Below, one piece after another: positions 1 through 9,461 of a stretch of DNA of 64,000 nucleotides. The DNA is from Stutzerimonas stutzeri RCH2 (GTDB lineage Bacteria > Pseudomonadota > Gammaproteobacteria > Pseudomonadales > Pseudomonadaceae). Positions within the stretch are counted from its first letter, which is position 1. Every line of letters starts with the position of its first letter. A program made the position numbers and the translations under genes. The DNA is taken from positions 806,001-870,000 of the forward strand of contig NC_019936.1 in the NCBI RefSeq assembly GCF_000327065.1, given 5' to 3'. The notes under the pieces were generated by a model. That model worked only from the letters and a program-made list of their open reading frames with translations, was not told where the DNA came from and searched no databases.

Positions 1-293
1 CGGTCCTGCATCTCCACGCGGATCTCGGCGATGCCCGGCATCGAGCGCGAGCGGATCTCCTTGATCTGCGACATCTGCTGGATGGCGCTTTCCAGCGGCT
101 CGGTCACCTGCTGTTCGACCTCCAGCGCCGTGGCGCCGGGGTACTGCACGTTGACGATGGCCTGCTTGATGGTGAATTCCGGGTCTTCCAGGCGGCCGAT
201 CTCGAAAAAGGCGAGGATGCCGCCGAACAGACAGATCAGTACCAGAATCCAGATGTTGACCGGGCGCGTGATGGAGTAACGGGCGAAATCCAT
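1..293 (-). CDS. RND efflux transporter permease, N-terminal part (cut by window edge)
   Basis: Only the first 97 or so residues are present; the gene runs off the left edge. The product starts MDFARYSITRPVNIWILVLI, a cytoplasmic start leading into the first membrane helix, and continues with a porter-domain segment containing PGATALEVEQQVTEPLE, typical of inner-membrane RND (AcrB/CusA-like) drug or metal pumps. The ATG at 293 lies 4 bases after the stop of the lipoprotein adaptor gene, so the two form one operon read leftward. Substrate cannot be told from this fragment; the AcrB-like N-terminus with a single lipoprotein adaptor resembles the HAE1/MexW-like group of Pseudomonas. Confidence 0.9.
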   Translation of the reverse strand, partial: MDFARYSITRPVNIWILVLICLFGGILAFFEIGRLEDPEFTIKQAIVNVQYPGATALEVEQQVTEPLESAIQQMSQIKEIRSRSMPGIAEIRVEMQD

Positions 294-297
294 CGGC

Positions 298-1377
298 TCA
301 GTTCCGCTCCCGCGCTTCGATCGGTTGATCGTCGTGCAGCTTGCTGCCGCCGGCGACGATGATCGGCAGCTGCGCCTGCAGGGCGTCGCCACGGATCAGT
401 GCCTGATCGCCTTCGACCTGCTGCAGCTCTACCGCCAGCCGCCGCGCGCGGCCGTCGGCGGCCTGCCAGATGAAGTGTTTGCCGTCGCTGCCGGTCTGCA
501 GTGCCGACAGCGGCAGGCGGAAGCCGTCATTGTCGGTCTCTGGCTGTGCGGGGCGCTCCAGCCTGACACGCATGGCCATGCCGGGCAGCAGGTTGAAATC
601 CTCCGGCGGTTCGCCTTGCAGCACCAGCCGATAGGTGCGCGCGCCTTCGCGCGGCTGGGTGCTGTGTTCCTTGTAGCGCAGCGGCAGACGCAGGTCGGCG
701 ATCACCAGTTCAGCCTCGGCTTGCAGCTCGGGCCCGAGGGGAATGCTCAGCGCTGCGCTTTCCGGCAGGTCGACGCTGACCTCGATATGGCGGTTGTCCT
801 GCATCTCGAATACCGGCGTGCCGACCGCGACCACCATGTCCGGCTCGGCCAGCCGTCGCGCAACCACGCCATCGAACGGTGCCGTCAGGGTGCTGTGATC
901 GATATTGCGCTGGGCGCTGTCGCGGGCCACGCGGGCGGCCACGGTGTTGGCCTGCAGCGCTTCGATGGCGGCCGGGGCGAGGATGCCTTCGGCGAGCAGG
1001 GTGCGCTTGCGTGCCAGGTCTGCTTCCAGCTGACGCAGGCGCGCCTCGGCTTCGCGCAGCTGCAGGCGGTAGTCGGTGCGGTCCAGCTGGGCCAGCGTTT
1101 GTCCACGGCGCACGCGCGTACCTTCGTCGATCAGGATGCGCTCGATGCGCCCGGACACTTCGAAGGACAACTGCGTGGAGGTCACGCTCTGCACCACACC
1201 AGAGAAACGCAGGGCTTCGGCCTTGGACTCGGCTGGACGCAAGGGCTCGACCAGCGCCACCCGTGGCGGCTCGGGCGCCGGCTCGGCTTCCGAGGAACAG
1301 CCGCCGAGCAGCGGCAGCGCACAGGCGATGATCGTCAACCAGGCCTTGGACACTGGAAATGCTGGCGTCGACGTCAT
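298..1377 (-). CDS. RND efflux periplasmic adaptor (membrane fusion) lipoprotein
   Basis: This 359-residue adaptor links an inner-membrane RND pump to an outer-membrane channel. The N-terminus has a hydrophobic segment ending in a lipobox, LGGC, with lipidated Cys27. It is followed by the biotinyl-lipoyl half motif (FSGVVQSVTSTQLSFEVSGRI), an alpha-helical hairpin at about 105-165 (Arg/Leu/Ala rich), the second lipoyl half (LTAPFDGVVARR) and beta-barrel and membrane-proximal domains. The start at 1377 was chosen because it gives a standard lipoprotein signal; a longer reading frame to 1524 adds 49 residues with no signal character. It is the first gene of the operon, 4 bases ahead of the permease gene. 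Confidence 0.93.
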   Translation of the reverse strand: MTSTPAFPVSKAWLTIIACALPLLGGCSSEAEPAPEPPRVALVEPLRPAESKAEALRFSGVVQSVTSTQLSFEVSGRIERILIDEGTRVRRGQTLAQLDRTDYRLQLREAEARLRQLEADLARKRTLLAEGILAPAAIEALQANTVAARVARDSAQRNIDHSTLTAPFDGVVARRLAEPDMVVAVGTPVFEMQDNRHIEVSVDLPESAALSIPLGPELQAEAELVIADLRLPLRYKEHSTQPREGARTYRLVLQGEPPEDFNLLPGMAMRVRLERPAQPETDNDGFRLPLSALQTGSDGKHFIWQAADGRARRLAVELQQVEGDQALIRGDALQAQLPIIVAGGSKLHDDQPIEARERN

Positions 1378-1625
1378 CGGGGCTCCTGGCTGATCGGCAT
1401 TGAAGGCGTTGGTGGGTATGCGCTGGGACTGACAATAGAGCCCCGCGCCGTCGCAGGAGTTCGCCGGCACAGTGTTGCCAATGACGTGACCATGCGGTCG
1501 CTTTCTGCCCAGGCTCTGCCACACTTGAAGGGGCGCGCCTAGTGGCTGCGCAGCGCTTGACCGGCACAGACTCAGCGGGGATGCTTGCCCGCAGTAGAAG
1601 ACGCATCAGTCATGGGGAATACGCA

Positions 1626-2093
1626 ATGCAAGGCCAGGCACCGGTAATCGACTATCTGAAGGAGCTGCTGCGCGGGGAACTGGCGGCGCGCGACCAGTAT
1701 TTCCTGCACTCGCGGATGTACGCCGACTGGGGCTTCAGCAAGCTCTACGAGCGCATCAATCACGAGATGGAGGAGGAGACGCAGCACGCCGATGCACTAT
1801 TGCAGCGCATCCTCTTTCTCGAAGGCACTCCGGACATGACGCCGGAGCCGATCCATCCGGGGCATACCGTGCCGGACATGCTGCGCAGCGATCTCGCGCT
1901 GGAGTACAAGGTGCGCGCTGCGCTGGCCCAGGGCATCGCGCTGGCCGAGCAGCATGGCGACTACCCGACCCGCGACATGCTGGCGCTGCAGCTGCACGAT
2001 ACCGAGGAAGACCACGCCTATTGGCTTGAACAGCAGCTCGGCCTGATCGACCGCATCGGCCTGCAGAACTACCTGCAATCCCAGGCCAGCTGA
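1626..2093 (+). CDS. ftnA: Bacterioferritin-like ferritin lacking the heme-binding Met52 (FtnA/BfrA type)
   Basis: The 155-residue four-helix ferritin oxidises and stores iron as a 24-subunit cage in the cytoplasm. Ferroxidase ligands are in register with E. coli Bfr: Glu18, Glu51 and His54 are visible in [10 protein letters not shown] and EEETQHAD, and the second half has the matching LALEYK and DTEEDHAYW motifs. The residue at position 52, where true bacterioferritins carry the heme-ligating Met, is Thr. This matches the Pseudomonas aeruginosa protein first named BfrA and later renamed FtnA. The start at 1626 begins [11 protein letters not shown], as in the family; an upstream in-frame ATG would add 28 unrelated residues. 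A strong hairpin follows the stop. Confidence 0.92.
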   Translation: MQGQAPVIDYLKELLRGELAARDQYFLHSRMYADWGFSKLYERINHEMEEETQHADALLQRILFLEGTPDMTPEPIHPGHTVPDMLRSDLALEYKVRAALAQGIALAEQHGDYPTRDMLALQLHDTEEDHAYWLEQQLGLIDRIGLQNYLQSQAS

Positions 2094-2098
2094 GCCTT

Positions 2099-2131
2099 CG
2101 CCCGGCGAGACATAGCCTGTCTCGCCGGGCG
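2099..2131. terminator. Bidirectional terminator hairpin between ferritin and chemoreceptor genes
   Basis: A perfect 14-bp inverted repeat (2099-2112 and 2118-2131, core CCCGGCGAGACA) with loop TAGCC lies between two convergent stop codons, followed on the plus strand by TTTGCGTT. The position and symmetry suit a shared terminator; the T-tract is weak. Confidence 0.75.
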
Positions 2132-2142
2132 TTTGCGTTCCG

Positions 2143-4065
2143 TCAGAGCCGGAAGCGGCTCACCATCATCTGCAGCTGACCACCCAGACGGGCAAGCTCG
2201 GTGCTCGATGCGGCCGTCTCCTCGCTGGCAGCGGCGGTCTGTTCCGACACGTCGCGCACGTTCACCACGCTACGGCTGATTTCCTCGGCCACTGCGCTTT
2301 GTTCCTCGGCAGCCGCGGCGATCTGCTGGTTCATCGCCTGGATGTTCGACACGGTGCGGGTAATGCTGCCGAGCGAAGCGCCAGCACGGCGCGCCAGCTC
2401 GACGCCGCTGTCGGTGAGGTCGCGACTGGTATGCATGATCGAAGCGACCTGCTGCGTACCGTTCTGCAGTGCGGCAACCAACCCTTCGATTTCCTCGGTG
2501 GACTTCTGCGTGCGCTGCGCCAGGCCGCGCACCTCGTCGGCGACCACGGCGAATCCGCGCCCGGCCTCGCCTGCACGGGCGGCCTCGATGGCGGCGTTGA
2601 GCGCCAGCAGGTTGGTCTGCTCGGCCACCGCCCGAATCACATTCATCACGCTGCCGATCTTGTCGCTTTCTTCCTGCAGTGCGGTCATCGCCTCGGTGGA
2701 ACGCACCACGGCGCTGGCCATGCGTTCGATCTGGGTGACCACTTCGGTCACCACGCGATCGCCTTCGCGGGCTTCGCTGTCCGCCTCGGTGGCGGCCAGG
2801 GCTGCCTGCTCGGCATTGCGCGCCACTTCCTGAACGGTCGCCGACATCTCATGCATGGCCGTGGCCACCTGGTCGGTTTCCTCCTTCTGGCTGTTCACGC
2901 CGGCACTGGTCTGCTGGGTCACGGCCGACAGTTCCTCGGCAGCCGCGCTGATCTGGCTGACACCATCGCGGATGCCACCGATCAGCTCGCGCAGGGTCGA
3001 GCCCATCTGCTGGATGCCACGCTGCAACACGCCGAGCTCGTCGCGACGCTGGATCTGCGCGGTTTCGCTGAGGTCGCCGGAAGCGATGCGCTCGACGTCG
3101 GCCATGGTGGTACGCAGCGGCAGGATGATCTGACGGGTGATCAGCCAGGCGGCCAGCACGCCGAGCACCAGCGCCAGCAGCGTGCTGACGATCAGGCGGC
3201 TGCGCGCGTCGCTGCTTTCCACATCAAGGCGGTCGAGCTGGAACTGGTACAGCGAATCGCTGATTCGGACGATCTCCTTCTGCTGATCGGTCATCTCCTG
3301 ACGTGCCTTGGCGATTGCCTGCGTGGCTGTCTCCAACGCCTGGATGGCGCTGCGGTACTCGTCGAGTACCGTGCGGATCTGCTGCAGCGCTGCGCCGCTG
3401 TTGGCGTCGAGAGCTCCGGCGTGTCGGCCCAGAGTGGCCTGCGCGGTATCAAGCTGGGTGTAGATGGCTTTAACGGCATCGTTGGCCGGTGCTGCCATAT
3501 AGACGCGCAGCAGGTATTGCGCGCGCTGCACGTCTTCCTTGATCTGGCTGATCGCCAGGAGCTGCGCGAAGCGATCTTCTTCATAGTCCGGCAGCTGCAG
3601 CACATGATTGGTGACGCCGGCGGTCAGTTCGCCCAGGCGAGTGGCGGCGCCATCGATGGTGGTGCGCGCGCCGTTGGCCTGGGCGTAGGCCTTGCGCATG
3701 TCGTTCAGCGAATTCTGGTACTGCGCATTGTAGCCGGCCTGCTCCTTGAGCTGGGCGACGTTGATCGGGTTCTTGAACGTGTTGAGCAGCTGGGTCTGCT
3801 GCGCCAGGTAGATGCCGAGGTTCTTGTCCAGACGCTCGGTGGACTCGGCGTCGCCATTGGCCAGCATGAATTGCAGGCGGGCGATGCGCAGGTCGGTGAG
3901 GGTCTTGTTCAGCAGCGAGATTTCGGTCATCCAGCCGCTGCGCTGGATGACGCTGCCAAGGCTGCCCCAGCCGTTCCAGGCGAGGATGAGGGTGAGGGCC
4001 AGGACGACGCCGAAGCCCAGTGCGAGCTTCCTGCTGACGCCGATGTTTGCAAACCAGTTATTCAT
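2143..4065 (-). CDS. Methyl-accepting chemotaxis protein with HBM-type ligand-binding domain (McpS-like)
   Basis: The 640-residue transmembrane chemoreceptor has a first membrane helix near 11-31 and a long helical periplasmic domain at about 32-285, whose length and sequence ([20 protein letters not shown]) fit the helical bimodular (HBM) family. A second membrane helix (about 290-312), a HAMP domain and a cytoplasmic signalling domain follow; the conserved hairpin tip reads [19 protein letters not shown]. It closely resembles P. putida McpS, which binds TCA-cycle intermediates, so an organic-acid ligand is inferred. The C-terminus (MMVSRFRL) lacks a CheR-binding pentapeptide. The start at 4065 ([10 protein letters not shown]) matches McpS; the longer frame adds 44 residues without signal character. 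Confidence 0.93.
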   Translation of the reverse strand: MNNWFANIGVSRKLALGFGVVLALTLILAWNGWGSLGSVIQRSGWMTEISLLNKTLTDLRIARLQFMLANGDAESTERLDKNLGIYLAQQTQLLNTFKNPINVAQLKEQAGYNAQYQNSLNDMRKAYAQANGARTTIDGAATRLGELTAGVTNHVLQLPDYEEDRFAQLLAISQIKEDVQRAQYLLRVYMAAPANDAVKAIYTQLDTAQATLGRHAGALDANSGAALQQIRTVLDEYRSAIQALETATQAIAKARQEMTDQQKEIVRISDSLYQFQLDRLDVESSDARSRLIVSTLLALVLGVLAAWLITRQIILPLRTTMADVERIASGDLSETAQIQRRDELGVLQRGIQQMGSTLRELIGGIRDGVSQISAAAEELSAVTQQTSAGVNSQKEETDQVATAMHEMSATVQEVARNAEQAALAATEADSEAREGDRVVTEVVTQIERMASAVVRSTEAMTALQEESDKIGSVMNVIRAVAEQTNLLALNAAIEAARAGEAGRGFAVVADEVRGLAQRTQKSTEEIEGLVAALQNGTQQVASIMHTSRDLTDSGVELARRAGASLGSITRTVSNIQAMNQQIAAAAEEQSAVAEEISRSVVNVRDVSEQTAAASEETAASSTELARLGGQLQMMVSRFRL

Positions 4066-4254
4066 GGCAGTCCATCTAATCAATAGTTCGATCCGAACGG
4101 GCGCATTGGCAGCCCGCGGGTGTCTTCGGCCCCTCTGTCGGCCGCGAGCATACGAACTTGAATGTAAAGCGAGGAGTGGTCGCAGCGTGCTGGTCACGGA
4201 TGTCCGGCACGCTGGAGCAGGGGATGTTATGGGGCTTGGAGAGGGCGGCCCGCG

Positions 4255-4698
4255 TCAGCCTTTGCGAGGCGATTGGATTGCGGCGGGGCGAGATGACGGG
4301 GCGCTGCAGCAGCCGCTTTCGATGCCCTGCAGGATCGGGCAGTCCGGGCGATCATCGCCCTGGCAGTGGTCGACCAGCTCCTGCAGGGTGTCGCGCAGGC
4401 CGACCAGCTCGGCGATCTTGCGGTTCAGCTCGTCGATGTGCGAGCCGGCCAGGGCTTTCACGTCGGCGCTGGCGCGCTGACGGTCCTGCCACAGCGCCAG
4501 CAGCTTGCCGACCTCCTCCAGCGAGAAACCCAGGTCACGGGCGCGGCGGATGAAGGCCAGCTGATGCAGGTCGCGCTCGTTGTAGTGGCGATAGCCATTG
4601 GCGCCACGCCCGGCCGGCGTGAGCAGGCCGATGGATTCGTAGTAGCGGATCATCTTCGCCGTGAGGCCACTGTGCTTGGCTGCCTGACCAATGTTCAT
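4255..4698 (-). CDS. cueR: MerR-family copper-responsive regulator CueR
   Basis: This 147-residue cytoplasmic activator senses Cu(I). The N-terminal winged helix reads MNIGQAAKHSGLTAKMIRYYESIGLL, given here as positions 1-26 with key residues Tyr19-Tyr20 and Glu21. The effector loop carries Cys112 and Cys120 in a CQGDDRPDC arrangement, the spacing and exact numbering of E. coli CueR. The C-terminal tail also has a CC pair (GCCSAP). It lies 13 bases downstream of copA on the same strand, so it is probably co-transcribed with the ATPase it controls. Two matching operators lie upstream of copA and copZ. Copper specificity, rather than silver or gold alone, is inferred from the Cys spacing and neighbours. 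Confidence 0.95.
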   Translation of the reverse strand: MNIGQAAKHSGLTAKMIRYYESIGLLTPAGRGANGYRHYNERDLHQLAFIRRARDLGFSLEEVGKLLALWQDRQRASADVKALAGSHIDELNRKIAELVGLRDTLQELVDHCQGDDRPDCPILQGIESGCCSAPSSRPAAIQSPRKG

Positions 4699-4711
4699 GG
4701 CGTGCTCCCGA

Positions 4712-7090
4712 TCATTCTTCCGGCTTCCAGGAACGCAGCAGCAGGGCGTTGCTCACTACGCTGACGCTCGACAGGGCCATCGCCGCGCCAGCCACCACCG
4801 GGCTGAGAAAGCCGAAGGCGGCGAGCGGAATGCCCACCAGGTTGTAGATGAAGGCCCAGAACAGGTTCTGCTGGATCTTGCGGTAGGTGCGCCGGCTGAT
4901 TTCCAGCGCCGCCGGTACCAGCCGCGGATCGCCGCGCATCAGGGTGATGCCGGCGGCGTGCATGGCCACATCGGTACCGCCACCCATGGCGATGCCGACA
5001 TCCGCTGCGGCCAGGGCCGGGGCATCGTTGATGCCGTCGCCGACCATCGCCACCACGGCGCCGCCCTTCTTCAGCTCCGCCACGGTGGCGGCCTTGTCCG
5101 CTGGCAGCACCTCGGCATGCACATCATCGATGTGCAGCGCTTCGGCCACCACCCGCGCGCTGCCACGGTTGTCGCCGGTGATCAGGTGGCTGCGGATATG
5201 CCGCGCCGCGAGCCCGGCAATCGCTGCTGCGGCGCCGTCCTTGAGGCTGTCACCGAAAGCGAACAGGCCGAGGATACGCGGCTCGGGCGCATGCTCCACC
5301 AGCCAGGAGAGGGTGCGACCCTCGGCTTCCCAGCGCTGGGCGGTTTCCAGCAGCTCGCCCGGCTGCAGGCCGTACTCTTCGAGCATGCGCCGGTTGCCCA
5401 GCGCCAGCTGCTGACCATCCAGCGTTCCGGCGATGCCGCGGCCGCTCAGGGCCTGGCTCTTCTGTACATCCGGCACGGCGATGCCGTCGGCTTCGCAGCG
5501 CTCCAGCACGGCGCGCGCCAGCGGGTGTTCGCTGCCCCGCTGCAGGGCGCCGGCCAGGCGCAGTATCCGCGCTTCGTCGCCGTCCACGGCATGCAGGTGG
5601 ATGATCTGCGGCTTGCCCGAGGTGAGCGTGCCGGTCTTATCGAAGGCCACGGCCGTGACCGCATGGGCGACTTCCAGCGCCTCGGCGTCCTTGATCAGGA
5701 TGCCGTGGCGCGCGGCCACGCCGGTGCCGGCCATGATCGCCGCCGGCGTGGCCAGACCCAGGGCGCAGGGGCAGGCGATGACCAGCACGGCCACGGCATT
5801 GATCAGCGCGACCTCGACCGGCGCGCCAGTCAGCAGCCAGCCGATCAGGGTGAATACGGCGATCACCAGTACCGCCGGGACGAACACCTGGCTGACCTTG
5901 TCCACCAGCTTCTGGATCGGCGCCTTGGCTGCCTGGGCGTCTTCCACCAGGCGGATGATCCGCGCCAGCACGGTCTCGCCACCGAGCGCAGTGGTGCGCA
6001 CCAGCAGCCTGCCCTCGCCATTGATCGCGCCGCCGGTGATGCGGTCGCCTGGCGCCTTGTTCACTGGCAGGCTTTCGCCACTGATCAGCGCTTCGTCGGC
6101 CTGGCTCTCGCCCTCGACCACTTCACCGTCCACCGGGAAACGCTCGCCTGGCTTGACCAGCACCAGGTCGTCCAGGCGCAGCGCGGCGATGGCGACATCT
6201 TCCTCGCGGCCGTCGACTACCCGTGTCGCGCGGTCTGGGCGCAAGGCTTCGAGCGCACGAATGGCGGCGCTGGTCTGGCGCTTGGCGCGGCTTTCCAGGT
6301 ATTTGCCCAGCAGCACCAGGGCGATCACCACTGCCGAGGCCTCGAAATACAGGTGCGGCATCTGCCCGGCCGGCGTCGCCCACCATTGATAGAGGCTCAG
6401 GCCATAACCGGCGCTGGTGCCGATGGCGACCAGCAGATCCATGTTGCCGGCGCCAGCGCGCACCGCCTTCCAGCCGGCCACGTAGAAGCGTGCGCCGAGG
6501 ATGAACTGTACTGGGGTGGCGAGCAGGAACTGGATCCACGCTGGCAGCATCCAGTGCTGCCCGAACAGTTCGCCGAACATCGGCAGCACCAGCGGTGCGG
6601 CCAGCAACAGGGCGGCGATCACCGCCCAGCGTTCACGCTGCAGGCGCCGCTCGGCATCTTCTTCGGGGTGCTGCTGGTCGCCGGCGCTTGCCTTGTAGCC
6701 TGCGGCCTCGACCGCCTGGATCAGCACGGCGGGGTCCGGCGTACCGATCACCTCGACATGCGCACGCTCGCTGGCCAGATTCACCGCGGCGCTGCGCACG
6801 CCTGGCACCTTGAGCAAGGCGCGTTCGACCCGGCCGACGCAGCTGGCGCAGGTCATGCCCTCGATGTTCAGCTCGATGCTCTGCAGCGGTACGCCGTAGC
6901 CGGCCTTTTCCACGGCCTCGATCAGCGTCGCCACACCCAGGTCATCGCCTTCGATACGCACCTGTTCGTTGGCCAGGTTGACGTTGGCCGCGGCGACGCC
7001 CGGCACCTTGAGCAGGGCCCGCTCGACGCGGCCGGCGCAGCTGGCGCAGGTCATACCGCTGACCGGCAGCGTATGGGTGGCGCTGGACAT
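4712..7090 (-). CDS. copA: Copper-exporting P1B-type ATPase
   Basis: The 792-residue inner-membrane pump exports Cu(I) using ATP. Two N-terminal heavy-metal-associated domains each carry GMTCASC (the first at residues 12-18, the second near 78-84). Then come the membrane helices, the ion-binding CPC in [17 protein letters not shown], the phosphorylation motif DKTGTLT, the SEHPL motif of heavy-metal ATPases and GDGIND near the C-terminal end. Length and domain order are standard for bacterial CopA with two metal-binding domains. It is followed by cueR and faces copZ across a 148-base region that holds two CueR-type operators. Confidence 0.97.
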   Translation of the reverse strand: MSSATHTLPVSGMTCASCAGRVERALLKVPGVAAANVNLANEQVRIEGDDLGVATLIEAVEKAGYGVPLQSIELNIEGMTCASCVGRVERALLKVPGVRSAAVNLASERAHVEVIGTPDPAVLIQAVEAAGYKASAGDQQHPEEDAERRLQRERWAVIAALLLAAPLVLPMFGELFGQHWMLPAWIQFLLATPVQFILGARFYVAGWKAVRAGAGNMDLLVAIGTSAGYGLSLYQWWATPAGQMPHLYFEASAVVIALVLLGKYLESRAKRQTSAAIRALEALRPDRATRVVDGREEDVAIAALRLDDLVLVKPGERFPVDGEVVEGESQADEALISGESLPVNKAPGDRITGGAINGEGRLLVRTTALGGETVLARIIRLVEDAQAAKAPIQKLVDKVSQVFVPAVLVIAVFTLIGWLLTGAPVEVALINAVAVLVIACPCALGLATPAAIMAGTGVAARHGILIKDAEALEVAHAVTAVAFDKTGTLTSGKPQIIHLHAVDGDEARILRLAGALQRGSEHPLARAVLERCEADGIAVPDVQKSQALSGRGIAGTLDGQQLALGNRRMLEEYGLQPGELLETAQRWEAEGRTLSWLVEHAPEPRILGLFAFGDSLKDGAAAAIAGLAARHIRSHLITGDNRGSARVVAEALHIDDVHAEVLPADKAATVAELKKGGAVVAMVGDGINDAPALAAADVGIAMGGGTDVAMHAAGITLMRGDPRLVPAALEISRRTYRKIQQNLFWAFIYNLVGIPLAAFGFLSPVVAGAAMALSSVSVVSNALLLRSWKPEE

Positions 7091-7120
7091 GGCAGTGACT
7101 CCTCGGATTGCGATGGCTGC

Positions 7121-7151
7121 AGGATCGACCTTAACCCTATGGCAAGGTCAA
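7121..7151 (-). promoter_or_regulatory. CueR operator/promoter of copA-cueR
   Basis: Read leftward, a TTGACC -35 box (7151-7146) and a weak GATCCT -10 box (7126-7121) are separated by the 19-bp spacer typical of MerR-regulated promoters. Within it is an inverted repeat, GACCTT (7127-7132) and AAGGTC (7144-7149), the same arms as the E. coli copA operator. Confidence 0.82.
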
Positions 7152-7177
7152 CACCATGATCTGCGACAGCAGGTGCC

Positions 7178-7208
7178 TTGACCTTGCCCGGGTGGCAAGG
7201 TCGAGAAT
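7178..7208 (+). promoter_or_regulatory. CueR operator/promoter of copZ
   Basis: TTGACC (7178-7183), a 19-bp spacer and GAGAAT (7203-7208) form a MerR-type promoter. The operator arms GACCTT (7180-7185) and AAGGTC (7197-7202) are identical in sequence and spacing to those before copA, so one regulator can drive both transcripts. Confidence 0.82.
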
Positions 7209-7238
7209 CGGCGCCTTCAGCAGACGAGGAGAGCGACG

Positions 7239-7430
7239 ATGCAAGTATTGAACGTGAGCGGAATGACCTGCAGCCACTGCGAGCGTGCGGTAACCCAGGC
7301 CATCCAGGCGCTGGACCCGCAGGCGCAGGTGCAGGTGGACCTGGCGGCCGGAACGGTGCAGGTCCAGAGCAGCGCCAGCGAGCAGGCGATTCGCCAGGCG
7401 ATCAGCGAAGAGGGTTACCAGGTGAGCTGA
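7239..7430 (+). CDS. copZ: Copper chaperone CopZ (HMA-domain protein)
   Basis: This 63-residue cytosolic chaperone consists of one heavy-metal-associated domain (ferredoxin-like fold). The Cu(I) site is GMTCSHC at residues 8-14, with Cys11 and Cys14; the His between the cysteines is common in CopZ. Length is normal for the family. It is transcribed divergently from copA behind its own CueR-type promoter, and a good ribosome site (CGAGGAGAG) precedes the ATG. Its likely job is to hand Cu(I) to the N-terminal domains of CopA or to CueR. It converges with the TetR gene four bases downstream. Confidence 0.95.
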   Translation: MQVLNVSGMTCSHCERAVTQAIQALDPQAQVQVDLAAGTVQVQSSASEQAIRQAISEEGYQVS

Positions 7431-7434
7431 TCGC

Positions 7435-8082
7435 TCACGCGGCAGGCTGGTCGGGATCGTCCGGCCAGTCGCGGACCAGGCCGCGGAACAGCGGGTCGAT
7501 CAGCGCCCTGGTATCGACCTCTGGCGCGAACAGTTCGGTGTCGCGCGTCCAGTCGGTGAACAGTCCGACCACCAGGGCGTGCAGCGACAGCGCGGCGAGC
7601 CGCGGCGTGACGCCGGGGCGCAGGCAGGTCGAGGCGTTGCGCAGCAGGTTTTCGCACAGATCGATGAACTGGTTGATGAAGGCGTGGTGACGTTCCTCGG
7701 CTTCACGCAGTTCATCGGTGAATTCGCACTTGTGCAGCAGGATGGTGAAGATCCGGCGCTTCTGCTCGTTGCTGGCCAGGGTGCTGATAGCCTCGACCGT
7801 CAGGTTGCGCAGGGCGATCAGTGCCTGTAGCGGCTGCTGCTGATCGCAGCTGCACAGGCGCTCGGTCATCTGCTCCGGTGGCAGGCGAATCTGGTTGAGC
7901 ATTTCGTGGAACAGGTGCGCCTTGTTCTGAAAATGCCAGTACACCGCGCCGCGCGTCACACCGGCGTCACGGGCGATCTGGTCGAGGCTGGTGTGGGCCA
8001 CGCCCTTGTCCAGAAACAGCCGCTCGGCGGAGGCGAGGATGGCGATACGGGTTTTCTCGGCTTCTTCTTTGGTTCGGCGCAT
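7435..8082 (-). CDS. TetR-family regulator of the AcrR/TtgR/NalC type
   Basis: This 215-residue repressor begins MRRTKEEAEKTRIAILASAE and has a TetR helix-turn-helix at about 25-50 (TSLDQIARDAGVTRGAVYWHF). The C-terminal ligand domain resembles AcrR and TtgR, which sense hydrophobic antimicrobials and control RND pumps. The start at 8082 follows the standard N-terminus; an upstream reading frame adds 56 unlikely residues. It is divergent from a Bcr-type transporter gene, and the 200-base region between them holds a TtgR-like dyad, so it probably represses itself and the transporter. Control of the RND operon at the left edge is possible but not shown. Confidence 0.88.
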   Translation of the reverse strand: MRRTKEEAEKTRIAILASAERLFLDKGVAHTSLDQIARDAGVTRGAVYWHFQNKAHLFHEMLNQIRLPPEQMTERLCSCDQQQPLQALIALRNLTVEAISTLASNEQKRRIFTILLHKCEFTDELREAEERHHAFINQFIDLCENLLRNASTCLRPGVTPRLAALSLHALVVGLFTDWTRDTELFAPEVDTRALIDPLFRGLVRDWPDDPDQPAA

Positions 8083-8162
8083 GGGCAGATTCAGGCAGAT
8101 GACGGCTGCTTCGGGCGTCCAGCAGCGATGGAGGCGGCCAGTGTAACGGCGCATCTCGTCGC

Positions 8163-8200
8163 GATGCATGTTTACAATCGGCGGTGTATGTAACAGCATC
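8163..8200. promoter_or_regulatory. Candidate operator for the divergent TetR regulator
   Basis: A nested dyad lies between the divergent genes: outer arms GATGC (8163-8167) and GCATC (8196-8200), inner arms TGTTTACA (8169-8176) and TGTAACA (8189-8195). The TTTACA...TGTAA pattern resembles operators of TtgR/AcrR-like repressors. Assignment is by position and symmetry only. Confidence 0.45.
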
Positions 8201-8285
8201 TTGCGCGCCGGTGCAAATTCCCGGGCAAGGTCGAGGTCCCAACAACTCACCCGGCCACGTCTCTCTTCCAGCTTGTGAGCCTCTG

Positions 8286-9458
8286 ATGTCCCTGCGGATT
8301 CTTCTCATACTGGGCGCGCTCAGCGCGTTCGGTCCTCTGGCGATCGACATGTATCTGCCGGCCTTCCCCTTGCTGGCGCAGTCGTTCGGCACCAGCGTCG
8401 ATCACGTGCAGCTATCGCTGGCCGCCTATTTCATCGGTCTGGCCATCGGTCAATTGGTCTACGGGCCGCTGGCTGATCGTTACGGGCGGCGCGGGCCGCT
8501 ATTGATCGGCGTGACGCTGTTCACCCTGGCGTCGCTGGCCAGCGCCTTTGCGCCGTCCATGGATTGGCTGATCGGTGTGCGCTTCGTCCAGGCACTCGGC
8601 GGCTGCGCCGGCATGGTGGTGGCGCGGGCCGTGGTGCGTGACCTGTGCGACCCGATGACCAGCGCCAAGGTGTTCTCGCAGCTGATGCTGGTGATGGGCC
8701 TGGCGCCGATTCTCGCGCCGGTGGCGGGCGGCGCGTTGCTGGCGTCGTTCGGCTGGCCGTCGATCTTCATCCTGCTGACGCTGTTCAGCGCGATGTGTCT
8801 GGTAGCCGTCACGCTGTGGCTGCCGGAGACCTACCCGGCCGGACTGCCGCGCCAGCCGATGTCCGGTGCGCTCGGGCAGTATCTGCGGCTGTTCCGCGAT
8901 CGCTTCTTCATCGGCCACGTGCTGACCGGCGCGTTGTGCATGGCCGGTATGTTCGCCTACATCACCGGCTCGCCGTTCGTCTTCATCGAGCTGTACGGCG
9001 TCAAGCCCGAGCACTTCGGCTGGCTGTTCGGCATCAATGCGGCGGGTTTCATCCTGATGGCGCAGGTCAACGTGCGGCTGGTGCGCTGGCGCGGGCCGGA
9101 GTTCTGGGTGCGGCGCTGGGTGTGGTTCTTCTTTGGCAGTGCGTTGGCGCTGCTGGCGGTGGCGGCGGCACAGCCCGAATCGCTCTGGCCGTTGCTGATC
9201 CCGCTGTTCTGCTGCGTGTCCTGCCTCGGTTGCCTGCTGCCAAACGCCACGGCCTGCGCCATGGCCGACCAGCGCGCCAATGCCGGCAGCGCCTCGGCCC
9301 TGCTCGGCAGCATGCAGTTCACCATTGCAGCCATCGCGGCATCCGCGGTGGGGGCTTTGCACAACGGCACGGCGGTGCCGCTGGCCGCAATCATCAGCCT
9401 GTGCGGCCTGCTGGCAACGGTTGTCGCCTACACGACGGCGCGTGCCAGCACTGAGTGA
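8286..9458 (+). CDS. Bcr/CflA-family multidrug efflux transporter (MFS)
   Basis: The 390-residue, 12-helix drug/proton antiporter contains the MFS signature between helices 2 and 3 (YGPLADRYGRRGPLLIG) and the Bcr/CflA N-terminal motif LGALSAFGPLAIDMYLPAFP, with the conserved Asp in the first helix. Such pumps export bicyclomycin, chloramphenicol or similar compounds; the substrate here is unknown. The start at 8286 (MSLRILLILG) puts the first helix directly at the N-terminus, as in the family. It is divergent from the TetR gene, which likely represses it. Only three bases separate its stop from the convergent small gene. Confidence 0.9.
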   Translation: MSLRILLILGALSAFGPLAIDMYLPAFPLLAQSFGTSVDHVQLSLAAYFIGLAIGQLVYGPLADRYGRRGPLLIGVTLFTLASLASAFAPSMDWLIGVRFVQALGGCAGMVVARAVVRDLCDPMTSAKVFSQLMLVMGLAPILAPVAGGALLASFGWPSIFILLTLFSAMCLVAVTLWLPETYPAGLPRQPMSGALGQYLRLFRDRFFIGHVLTGALCMAGMFAYITGSPFVFIELYGVKPEHFGWLFGINAAGFILMAQVNVRLVRWRGPEFWVRRWVWFFFGSALALLAVAAAQPESLWPLLIPLFCCVSCLGCLLPNATACAMADQRANAGSASALLGSMQFTIAAIAASAVGALHNGTAVPLAAIISLCGLLATVVAYTTARASTE

Positions 9459-9461
9459 GCT

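Noticed and set aside
4691..7159. An 822-codon open frame antisense to copA
   Set aside because: Complete copA motifs lie on the other strand. The antisense frame has the His/Gln/Arg-rich composition of GC-rich shadow frames and no family features.
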